Under the pieces are notes generated by a model that searched no databases, was not told the origin of the DNA, and worked only from the letters and a program-made list of their open reading frames with translations. Below are positions 1 to 5,594 of a stretch of DNA of 12,481 nt, in pieces (positions within the stretch are counted from its first letter, which is position 1; every line of letters starts with the position of its first letter). Location: contig CAKZJM010000336.1 in NCBI GenBank assembly GCA_936943315.1, positions 1-12,481 of the forward strand. The letters run 5' to 3'. This DNA comes from an uncultured Methylophilus sp. (GTDB lineage: Bacteria; Pseudomonadota; Gammaproteobacteria; Burkholderiales; Methylophilaceae). Both the position numbers and the translations under genes were made by a program.

Positions 1-128
1 GAAGGCACGCGATCACCTGGCTTTAATAAGCCCTCGGCAATGGCTTCACGAAAGCGCTGGTAAATCTGTAGATAAATCGGCTGGGCGCTATTGGCGTCAA
101 AGTGAATGTTCATCGCATGCGTTTTCAT
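1..128 (-). CDS. GntR/MocR-type transcriptional regulator, N-terminal fragment (runs off left edge)
   Basis: Only the first 42 codons are in the window, read from 128 down to the left edge. They encode the start of a GntR-type winged-helix DNA-binding domain: the stretch PIYLQIYQRFREAIAEG followed by LLKPGDRVPS is the first helix and turn typical of the family. MocR proteins (a GntR domain fused to an aminotransferase-like domain that binds pyridoxal phosphate) often begin this way and often sit divergent to a small operon, as here. The rest of the protein is not visible, so a short YtrA-like GntR regulator is also possible. ATG 128 is preferred over the in-frame ATG at 113 because a GAGGG lies about ten bases upstream of it, while nothing like a ribosome site precedes 113. 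It probably controls the facing operon at 237-1770 and itself; that is inferred from position. Confidence 0.8.
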   Translation of the reverse strand, partial: MKTHAMNIHFDANSAQPIYLQIYQRFREAIAEGLLKPGDRVP

Positions 129-142
129 CTCTCAGCCCTCAT

Positions 143-173
143 CATGGCCTACTCATTTTGTTAAAACATGGCC
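143..173. promoter_or_regulatory. Candidate operator: CATGGCC direct repeat between divergent genes
   Basis: CATGGCC occurs at 143-149 and again at 167-173, a period of 24 bases, inside the 108-base gap between the regulator start (128) and the acetyltransferase start (237). MocR regulators such as GabR and PdxR are known to bind repeated half-sites in divergent promoters. I see no convincing -35/-10 pair for either gene. The assignment rests on position and repetition only. Confidence 0.3.
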
Positions 174-225
174 CTGCCAATTATGTCATCAAAGCCCTAC
201 AGTGTGCACATATTCATTACTACTC

Positions 226-230
226 AGGAG
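226..230 (+). promoter_or_regulatory. Ribosome binding site that fixes the acetyltransferase start
   Basis: AGGAG lies six bases before ATG 237. The longer reading from ATG 168 has no such site and would add 23 residues that do not resemble a GNAT amino terminus. Confidence 0.75.
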
Positions 231-236
231 CCGCAC

Positions 237-686
237 ATGGCCACTAACACACCACAGGTTTTACTCAAGCATGCAGAAAGCGACGCAGAAGTCCTTGCCT
301 GCTTCAACGTCATGCGCGAGCTGCGCCCCAACCTTAGCAGCGCAGAAAGTTTCTTAGAGCAAGTCAATCGTATGCGTGAACGCGGCTACCGTCTGCTGGT
401 TGCGTTGGAAAATGGCGTGCCAGTGGCACTTGCAGGTTACAGGGATAAAGAAATGCTGATACACGGCCATTTTATTTATGTGGATGACCTGATTACCAGC
501 GAAAGCCGACGCGGCCAAAAGCTGGGCGAACGCTTGCTGCAATATATTTTTGAGCTGGCCAAAACGCAGCATTACAGCAAGGTCATTTTAGATACCGGCA
601 TCGGTAACGCACTGGCACAACGCTTTTACTACCGCATGGGCATGCTAGCCATGGGCATGCACTTTTCATACGAACTGGGGAATTAA
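237..686 (+). CDS. GNAT-family N-acetyltransferase
   Basis: A 149-residue, single-domain, cytoplasmic acetyltransferase of the GNAT fold, expected to move an acetyl group from acetyl-CoA to an amine. The substrate cannot be told from sequence. The acetyl-CoA pyrophosphate-binding loop is seen as RRGQKLGERLL at residues 91-101, following the core strands around VPVALAGYR (61-69) and FIYVDDLIT (79-87). The C-terminal part NALAQRFYYRMGML (124-137) is the usual GNAT motif B, with the helix-strand turn and conserved tyrosines. Length is normal for the family. It is the first gene of a plus-strand operon with the azoreductase-like gene, which starts one base after its stop. The operon faces a GntR/MocR-type regulator, so control by that regulator is likely. 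Family assignment is firm; the role within the operon is unknown. Confidence 0.85.
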   Translation: MATNTPQVLLKHAESDAEVLACFNVMRELRPNLSSAESFLEQVNRMRERGYRLLVALENGVPVALAGYRDKEMLIHGHFIYVDDLITSESRRGQKLGERLLQYIFELAKTQHYSKVILDTGIGNALAQRFYYRMGMLAMGMHFSYELGN

Positions 687-687
687 C

Positions 688-1311
688 ATGAACAATATTC
701 TGTTTATCCAATGCAGCCCAAAAACCGCAAGCTCCCATAGCGGCACGTTTGCACAGGAATTTGTAAAAGGCTTAAGCAAAACCTTAGCAGCCAAACACGT
801 GGTGGTGCGAGACTTAAGCAATGCCCCTATTCCACATGTCAGCAGCCAACATACGCTGGCCTCAGAAAAGCCAGAAAGCATGCGCAACGCTGTCGAGCAA
901 GAAGCGTTGCAGCTTTCAGACACATTGATTGCAGAGCTAGAAGCGACTGATGTGCTGGTCATCGCCACGCCCATGCATAACTACACAGTGCCCTCGGTGC
1001 TCAAAGCCTGGATTGATCATGTGGTACGCGCACACCGCACCATCAAACTCACCCCGCAAGGCAAAGTGGGCCTGATTGGAGACAAACGCACCTACATCAT
1101 TGTGTCTTCAGGTGGGCACCACACCCGCCAACCCGCCTGGCAACCAGACTTTCTCACGCCTTACCTGACAGAAATATTACGCACGGTAGGCATTAACAGC
1201 ATCGAATTTATTTACCTCGAAGCCATGAACCACGGGCCTGAAGCCACTAAATACGCCGTAGCCCAGGCACGGTTACACACCGAAGAAATTTTGGCCGCAC
1301 TCGCCAACTAA
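688..1311 (+). CDS. azoR: FMN-dependent NADH:quinone/azo oxidoreductase, AzoR-like flavodoxin-fold protein
   Basis: A 207-residue protein of the flavodoxin-like family that includes AzoR, MdaB-like and KefF-like NAD(P)H quinone reductases. These cytoplasmic FMN enzymes reduce quinones and azo compounds by two electrons. The amino terminus is a beta strand and phosphate-binding loop, IQCSPKTASSHS (residues 7-18). The FMN isoalloxazine-binding motif PMHNYTVPSVLKAWID (95-110) is very close to that of AzoR. VSSGG at 139-143 is the second flavin-contacting loop. Length matches AzoR of about 200 residues. Its start lies one base after the acetyltransferase stop, with GGGG at 677-680 inside the end of that gene, so translation is probably coupled. 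The AhpD-like gene follows after a 30-base gap. The context fits a quinone or electrophile stress operon. The symbol is given by family similarity; substrate preference is not shown. Confidence 0.85.
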   Translation: MNNILFIQCSPKTASSHSGTFAQEFVKGLSKTLAAKHVVVRDLSNAPIPHVSSQHTLASEKPESMRNAVEQEALQLSDTLIAELEATDVLVIATPMHNYTVPSVLKAWIDHVVRAHRTIKLTPQGKVGLIGDKRTYIIVSSGGHHTRQPAWQPDFLTPYLTEILRTVGINSIEFIYLEAMNHGPEATKYAVAQARLHTEEILAALAN

Positions 1312-1341
1312 GCATTTATTTTTAACCCGAAAGGAAACAAC

Positions 1342-1770
1342 ATGACACCACGTCTCGCATTCTGGGAACTCTCACCTGAACTGATGGCTAGCTACACCGC
1401 ACTCAATCACCAGCTTGAAAAAAGCACCCTGGGCAAACCCTTTGTTGAACTCATCAACTTACGTGTTTCACACATCAATGGTTGCGCTTATTGCTTGGGC
1501 ATTCACGCCAAATCACTCCGCGCCGCTGGCGAAAGTAACTCCCGTATTGATCAATTAGGCGGCTGGCAAGTGAGTGACCAATATACCGAAAAAGAACGCG
1601 CAGCCCTGGCCTGGACAGATGCCGTGACCAACATCACCACCTCAGGCACACCAGATGATGTATTTAATGCTTTAAAAACGCATTTTACTGATCAAGAAAT
1701 CTCGGACCTGACGTTTGCGATTATTACTATGAATGCGCTTAATAGATTGGGAATTAGTATGCGCAAGTAA
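1342..1770 (+). CDS. AhpD-like / carboxymuconolactone decarboxylase (CMD) family protein
   Basis: A 142-residue, all-helical CMD-family protein with the alkylhydroperoxidase-type redox motif C48-A-Y-C51 and His55 (segment INGCAYCLGIHAKS, residues 45-58). Members with this CxxCxxxH pattern act as thiol peroxidase or disulfide reductase proteins of the AhpD type. The helix around EKERAALAWTDAVT (83-96) is the second family signature. A clear AAGGAAA lies just before the start. It is the last gene of the operon that begins with the acetyltransferase; a hairpin follows 35 bases after the stop. Together with the azoreductase-like gene it suggests handling of peroxides, quinones or other electrophiles. 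The C terminus (NALNRLGISMRK) stops a few residues sooner than I expect from relatives, and local base use turns AT-rich there. The AT-rich block begins just downstream, so slight truncation at an insertion edge is possible. Confidence 0.85.
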   Translation: MTPRLAFWELSPELMASYTALNHQLEKSTLGKPFVELINLRVSHINGCAYCLGIHAKSLRAAGESNSRIDQLGGWQVSDQYTEKERAALAWTDAVTNITTSGTPDDVFNALKTHFTDQEISDLTFAIITMNALNRLGISMRK

Positions 1771-1804
1771 TCTGAATTTTCGCTTTTTAAGAAAGTAAAA
1801 ACTG

Positions 1805-1837
1805 AGGGAAAGATTTTAATAATTAAAGTCTTTCTCT
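1805..1837. terminator. Long AT-rich hairpin after the azoR operon, possible terminator
   Basis: A near-perfect 16-pair stem (two G-T wobbles) is centred on A1821, with arms 1805-1820 and 1822-1837. It starts 34 bases after the AhpD-like stop. The T-rich tail after it (CTCTATTGATTTTTG) is broken, so termination is plausible but not textbook. It also marks the left edge of the AT-rich block. The rest of 1838-1978 shows no gene or repeat I can support. Confidence 0.5.
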
Positions 1838-1978
1838 ATTGATTTTTGAAGTTGTCGCAGCCATCACGCTACTATCAAAATATTCACTCCCAAATTCATT
1901 ACGATTAGAATCACTAGATCGCCTTCACCTCCTGCCCACTCTTACACAGTCATATCCTTTATCCTTATAGCTAGGTTA

Positions 1979-2007
1979 TTTCCAGTATCAATAATTTAAT
2001 GTATACA
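1979..2007 (+). promoter_or_regulatory. Putative sigma-70 promoter for the AT-rich operon
   Basis: TTTCCA (1979-1984) and TATACA (2002-2007) are separated by 17 bases. This is a reasonable though not strong match to a housekeeping promoter. It would start transcription near 2014, about 50 bases before ATG 2063. Such AT-rich DNA offers chance matches, so confidence is limited. Confidence 0.35.
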
Positions 2008-2024
2008 AATAGTCAAAAGCTTTT

Positions 2025-2038
2025 AATCTTGCGAGATT
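2025..2038. promoter_or_regulatory. Small palindrome in the leader of the AT-rich operon
   Basis: AATCT-TGCG-AGATT is a perfect five-base inverted repeat with a four-base centre. It lies 24 bases before the start at 2063 and just downstream of the putative promoter. It could be an operator or a small RNA hairpin. No regulator gene lies beside it. Confidence 0.3.
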
Positions 2039-2062
2039 CTTAAGACCTTATAGAATGAGTTT

Positions 2063-3436
2063 ATGGCAATTATTAGACCACGACTTACAGACCATTTTGG
2101 CATCACTTTATCTCAAGCAGAGATTGATTTTGCAATCCCTTTTTTAGATGAAGATATACCCTTATACGTTGATCCTTTTTTACTTTGGAACTCACCTTCT
2201 CAGCAAGATAATGCTCTTCATACAAATTTAATTTCTGCATTTAATTTTCTTGGAGTTTTGGTGCAGGAGAATAAAACAGATGAAGCCGTTAAAACTTTAA
2301 TTGCTGCATCGGAATGTGATGAAGTAGGTTTAGGTACATCATCTTCGAGGTCTGGAAAAAGAATAGGAAACTCGACAGCATTAGAAATCCTAGAGTTATT
2401 CAAACGAATTCCTCAATACTCTCGCTCAGGCTTTCGTCACTTTGAAGAGATACAACTCTTTGTTCAAGGCATTTCTAAAGATCGCATAAGCGATATAACT
2501 TGCAGTTTTCTAAAGTCTTTTTTAATTGATTTCACTATTCAACAGTGCGACAAACTCGGGATTCCAAAAACCGTCACTGACGTGGAAAACGTATATGACT
2601 TTAGAAAACATGTTTTCAATACTCTGAAAAGTGTTTCTTTACCTTGTAATCCAGCAGATGGTAAACCACTTATCTTTGTTCCAAAACGTTGGCTAAGATA
2701 TGTTCCATGGTTAAGTTATGACGACTACTTCAAAAACTACTGTCCTCAAGACAATATATCTCACACACCTGAAGAGTTGACTCATGTTGAGGTATTAAAT
2801 TACAACCGCAATAATTATGGTGTCATTGATCTTTACATAAGAGAAAAAGAGCGGACATTTGAAGATTGTCACAATGACCCATTGTTTTCGCAAATTCCTG
2901 TTATTTCCGCTAGGCGAAAATATGCACAAATACAAAAGCTTCCTACAGGTAAAGAAAAAAAGGCAGATGTAATATACGAAAATTTAATGGGTCAATTACT
3001 CCCCTCTCTTTTGTACCCTAATTTAGATTTTGCTCAAGAACAAGCAAGAACTGATAGCGGCGTAAGTATTCGAGATCTTATTTTTTATAATTCAGCTTCA
3101 ACACCTTTTTTGAAAGATTTATACAATACATACGGTTCACGCCAAATCACATTGGAAATGAAAAATGTACTGGCTATAGAAAGAACACATGTAGACCAAC
3201 TGAATAGATATTTAGCTGATGAGTTAGGTAGATTTGGAATTTTCATTACTCGGAATCCGCTAAAGAAGGCCGAATATCAGAGGACGATTGATCTTTGGTC
3301 TGGGCAACGCAAAACAATAATTGCCCTTACCGATAGCGATATTGGTCAAATGGTTGAGTTATTTGAAAGTAGACAACGTAATCCGCTAGATGTAATAGTA
3401 AAAAAATATTCTGAATTTCGCAGGACTTGCCCTTAG
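2063..3436 (+). CDS. Unknown protein with C-terminal PD-(D/E)XK nuclease-like domain
   Basis: A 457-residue soluble protein that I cannot assign to a named family. The first 300 residues contain a distinctive start (FAIPFLDEDIPLYVDPFLLW, residues 23-42) and a mixed helical region; no known domain is clear to me. The C-terminal part looks like a restriction-endonuclease fold. A leading helix VIYENLMGQLL (303-313) holds Glu306. Strands SIRDLIFYN (335-343) contain Asp338, and ITLEMKNV (362-369) contains Glu365 and Lys367 as the ExK pair. A helix with DQLNRYL (378-384) and a strand FGIFITR (391-397) follow. This order matches PD-(D/E)XK nucleases, many of which work in phage defence or DNA repair. 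There are no membrane segments or signal peptide. The start at 2063 has only a weak ribosome site (GAG four bases upstream). It is the first gene of an AT-rich operon. Nuclease activity is inferred, not shown. Confidence 0.7.
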   Translation: MAIIRPRLTDHFGITLSQAEIDFAIPFLDEDIPLYVDPFLLWNSPSQQDNALHTNLISAFNFLGVLVQENKTDEAVKTLIAASECDEVGLGTSSSRSGKRIGNSTALEILELFKRIPQYSRSGFRHFEEIQLFVQGISKDRISDITCSFLKSFLIDFTIQQCDKLGIPKTVTDVENVYDFRKHVFNTLKSVSLPCNPADGKPLIFVPKRWLRYVPWLSYDDYFKNYCPQDNISHTPEELTHVEVLNYNRNNYGVIDLYIREKERTFEDCHNDPLFSQIPVISARRKYAQIQKLPTGKEKKADVIYENLMGQLLPSLLYPNLDFAQEQARTDSGVSIRDLIFYNSASTPFLKDLYNTYGSRQITLEMKNVLAIERTHVDQLNRYLADELGRFGIFITRNPLKKAEYQRTIDLWSGQRKTIIALTDSDIGQMVELFESRQRNPLDVIVKKYSEFRRTCP

Positions 3437-3445
3437 GATCATAAA

Positions 3446-3835
3446 ATGAAAAATGAAAATGATGTCAAAAGTCTTGAAAAGTTAATTGTCCAGTTGCAAG
3501 GCCTGCACGCTGAAATTTCTCAACTTACAAAAAAGTCACCTAATGATGGATTGAATTTATTCAAGCTAAAATTCGTGAATAAGGTTTTATTAGCAGGAAA
3601 TGAAATCCTTACGGAAAACTATAAACCATTTGAAGACTTTGATTCATTTGAAGAAGAAGCACTTCCTACAAATAGCGACGTGACAATGATATTAGCTTTA
3701 TATATGGAGCAGGTAGAACGATTTAGGTCGGATAATATTGTTTGGTCTGACCACGAATGGCGGTATGTAATAAATGGTAAGGCTACGTCCATTCAAGCAA
3801 GTATGCCGACTCAAATTGGAGCCATAAGAAAATGA
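3446..3835 (+). CDS. Small protein of unknown function, paralogue of the next gene
   Basis: A 129-residue, charged, mostly helical, soluble protein without recognisable motifs of a named family. An AGGA at 3435-3438, overlapping the previous stop codon, lies seven bases before ATG 3446. It aligns with the next gene product along most of its length. EISQLTKKSP (23-32) matches EVRELSKKKP, KLKFVNKVL (40-48) matches KVKIINRVL, EALPTNSD (71-78) matches EALPQLSD, FR (93-94) matches FR, and EWRYVI (104-109) matches EWHWIT. By eye about a quarter of aligned residues are identical. It has an extra tail of about 20 residues that its paralogue lacks. Its place behind the nuclease-like gene suggests a partner, inhibitor or accessory subunit; that is a guess. 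Its last codons overlap the next start. Confidence 0.75.
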   Translation: MKNENDVKSLEKLIVQLQGLHAEISQLTKKSPNDGLNLFKLKFVNKVLLAGNEILTENYKPFEDFDSFEEEALPTNSDVTMILALYMEQVERFRSDNIVWSDHEWRYVINGKATSIQASMPTQIGAIRK

Positions 3836-4224
3836 CAAAATCAAAAATTAAGTATGAGGATGTAACCAGTGATATAGCGGTAGAAGCATACAATTCAACC
3901 CAACCTATATTCGTTGGTATTTTGAAAGAGGTAAGAGAACTTTCCAAGAAAAAGCCAGAGGCTACTATAAGCACTGGAAAAGTAAAAATCATCAACCGCG
4001 TTCTCTCTGATTTATTAGTTTTTTTAAAAGATGAGCCCTCTGGAAAATATTTAGAAGAATTAGATAATGAAGCCCTACCTCAGCTCAGTGACGCAGTTCT
4101 GACTATGGTTCAATTTGAAACTGCACTCAAAGCATTTAGGGATAAATATTATAAAAAAATAGGAGATGGAATATATGGAGAATGGCATTGGATCACCAAA
4201 GAGCTATTAGCAAGTTGGAAATGA
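3832..4224 (+). CDS. Small protein of unknown function, second copy of a tandem paralogous pair
   Basis: A 130-residue helical, charged, soluble protein that overlaps the preceding gene by four bases (ATGA), a classical sign of translational coupling and so of near-equal dose. GGAG at 3818-3821, ten bases upstream, can serve as ribosome site. Compared with its paralogue it has about ten more residues at the amino end. It shares the central motifs ELSKKKP (36-42), KVKIINRVL (50-58), EALPQLSD (80-87), FR (102-103) and EWHWI (117-121). The conserved acidic EALP-x-x-SD element and the E-W near the end are probably fold-defining. Two diverged copies kept side by side suggest a heterodimer or a division of roles. 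It resembles no family that I can name. No clear terminator follows; 4238-4251 holds only a five-pair stem without a T-tract. Confidence 0.75.
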   Translation: MTKSKIKYEDVTSDIAVEAYNSTQPIFVGILKEVRELSKKKPEATISTGKVKIINRVLSDLLVFLKDEPSGKYLEELDNEALPQLSDAVLTMVQFETALKAFRDKYYKKIGDGIYGEWHWITKELLASWK

Positions 4225-4299
4225 CGCAGAAAACCCCTTAAGCACTCTTAACAAATAAATGCTCAAATCTTTATTAATTGCTGTTCCGCAATAAGTAAC

Positions 4300-4329
4300 T
4301 TGTGATTAGCATATAAGCCGTCATATAAG
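4300..4329 (+). promoter_or_regulatory. Putative promoter of the CobW-family GTPase gene
   Basis: TTGTGA (4300-4305) and TATAAG (4324-4329) are 18 bases apart, giving a transcript with a leader of about 65 bases. I looked for a Zur-type dyad here, since many CobW-family genes are zinc-regulated, and found no convincing one. Confidence 0.35.
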
Positions 4330-4400
4330 TCTAAACACTTACCATTACCTACAATCATCCGCGTTAAAATATCACCACATTCGTTTAAGTTAGAGTTTAT

Positions 4401-5438
4401 ATGGATAAACGTATCCCCGTCACGTTGCTCACTGGTTTTTTGGGCAGCGGCAAAACCACCCTGCTTAACAAACTGCTGCATAACCCGGCGATGAAAGACA
4501 CCGCCGTGATCATTAACGAGCTCGGCGAAGCAGGTTTGGACCAGATTTTTGCCAATAGCCAGATTTCGCAAACCATAGAGAGCGAGCATATTGCCGATAA
4601 CACGGTGTTGTTGAGTTCTGGCTGTTTGTGCTGCTCACTCAAGAACGAGCTGGCGGACACCATGCGCGATTTGTTCTTCAAACGCAGTTTGCAGGCGGTG
4701 CCTGAGTTTAACCGCCTGGTGATTGAAACCACGGGCATGGCTGACCCTGGGCCGATTTTAGCCAACCTGATGAACGAGCCGGTGATTGAATCGGTGTATC
4801 GTTTAGACGCGGTGGTGGTGACGATTGATGCGGCCTATGGTTTGCAGCAGATTGCGGACCAAAAAGAAGCGCTTAAACAAGCCGCAGTGGCGGATGTGTT
4901 GCTGATCACCAAACGCGACACAGCGACGCCTGAGCAGATTGAGACTTTGCAGGCGAAACTGAGCGAGATCAACCCGAATGCGACGCAGCAGTTTGTGTTG
5001 CATGGCGAGATAGACCCGATGCAGATTATTGATGTAGGCTTGTTTGACTTTGCCAGCAAGCAGGCCAACCCGCAGCGCTGGTTGCGTGCGCCTGCCAGTG
5101 GCTTTAGCGCCGCGAAAAAAGGCACCTTGCCTAAAGCGCCTGCGCATGATGATGTGAATACGTTTACGGTCTACTTGCCCAAGCCGATGGCGTGGGCTGA
5201 CTTTAAAGGCGTGATCCTCAAGCTGTGCCAGACGCATGGTGAAAAGCTGCTGCGCATGAAAGGTATTTTGCATGTGGAAGATGCGCCAGCGCCACTGGCG
5301 ATACACGCGGTGCACTTTACGCCCTACCCGCCTACGCTGCTCGAAGGCTGGGATGAAGATGAGCCGATTAGCCGGATTGTGATTATCGGCAAAGGGATTG
5401 ATGAGCAAGCTGTGCGCGACATGCTCACTCAGTTTTAG
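4401..5438 (+). CDS. CobW/P47K (COG0523) family GTPase, metal chaperone of YjiA/ZNG type
   Basis: A 345-residue cytoplasmic GTPase of the G3E family. The P-loop GFLGSGKTT is at residues 12-20. NELGEAGLD (39-47) is the switch I segment. The family's metal-binding C-x-C-C motif is C75-L-C77-C78 within SSGCLCCSL. The Walker B-like ETTG is at 109-112. TKRD (170-173) replaces the usual NKxD base-recognition motif, as is common in this family. The C-terminal CobW_C domain (about 240-345) starts with a beta strand and ends in the HFTPYPP and RIVIIGKG segments. Members load zinc or another metal into client enzymes using GTP hydrolysis; the metal and client cannot be read here. Length is typical. The upstream ribosome site is weak. 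The downstream neighbour encodes a YqhA-type membrane protein separated by a palindromic element, so an operon is doubtful. Confidence 0.88.
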   Translation: MDKRIPVTLLTGFLGSGKTTLLNKLLHNPAMKDTAVIINELGEAGLDQIFANSQISQTIESEHIADNTVLLSSGCLCCSLKNELADTMRDLFFKRSLQAVPEFNRLVIETTGMADPGPILANLMNEPVIESVYRLDAVVVTIDAAYGLQQIADQKEALKQAAVADVLLITKRDTATPEQIETLQAKLSEINPNATQQFVLHGEIDPMQIIDVGLFDFASKQANPQRWLRAPASGFSAAKKGTLPKAPAHDDVNTFTVYLPKPMAWADFKGVILKLCQTHGEKLLRMKGILHVEDAPAPLAIHAVHFTPYPPTLLEGWDEDEPISRIVIIGKGIDEQAVRDMLTQF

Positions 5439-5546
5439 GATGAAGTGATTTAACAGGCGAATCGCTGTGTTACGCGGTACGCGAAATCCTCATGTACTAC
5501 AAGTACACTCCGGTTTCTGTGTTCCGTGCGCCTTGCGCTTCATCCT
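5437..5546. repeat. Long imperfect palindrome, extragenic repeat-element type
   Basis: The arms AGGATGAAG (5437-5445, overlapping the GTPase stop codon) and CTTCATCCT (5538-5546) are exact inverse complements 110 bases apart end to end. The centre is a perfect hairpin, TGTACT-ACA-AGTACA (5493-5507). Further partial pairing lies in between: GAAATC at 5483-5488 can pair with GGTTTC at 5512-5517, and AGGCG with CGCCT. The whole could fold as one long stem-loop. It resembles the extragenic palindromes scattered through many betaproteobacterial genomes. Whether it recurs in this genome cannot be seen from one window. There is no T-tract for a standard terminator. Confidence 0.5.
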
Positions 5547-5594
5547 GCAAAATCATTCATTGAGAAAAATTCGTAGTTTTAATTTGGAGTTTTC

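Larger units (their letters stand above)
2063..4224 (+). other. AT-rich accessory block: three-gene operon of unknown function, defence-like
   Basis: The three genes are tightly packed (9-base gap, then a 4-base overlap) and AT-rich compared with both flanks. By direct count 2101-2160 has 20 G+C of 60, while 4681-4740 in the neighbouring GTPase gene has 34 of 60. The order is one large nuclease-like protein followed by two small paralogous proteins. No integrase, transposase, tRNA or flanking direct repeat is visible, so the mode of arrival is unknown. The compact architecture, skewed composition and nuclease-like domain resemble bacterial anti-phage cassettes. That comparison is inference. 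Confidence 0.6.

Noticed and set aside
168..236. Longer start for the acetyltransferase at ATG 168
   Set aside because: No ribosome site, and the added residues fall in the divergent promoter region; AGGAG before 237 is decisive.
4238..4251. TTAAG-CACT-CTTAA stem as terminator of the accessory operon
   Set aside because: Only five AT-rich pairs and no T-tract; too weak to call.
4310..4329. CATATAAG direct repeat (4310-4317 and 4322-4329) as an operator
   Set aside because: The second copy overlaps the likely -10 element and AT-rich eight-base repeats arise easily by chance.
1771..4400. Integrase, transposase or flanking attachment repeats for the AT-rich block
   Set aside because: I found no recombinase fragment, tRNA end or convincing direct repeat on either side; mobility is therefore not claimed.
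4803..5408. 201-codon open frame on the minus strand inside the CobW-family gene
   Set aside because: It is Arg/His/Gln-rich and opposite a clear GTPase; no ribosome site or family similarity.
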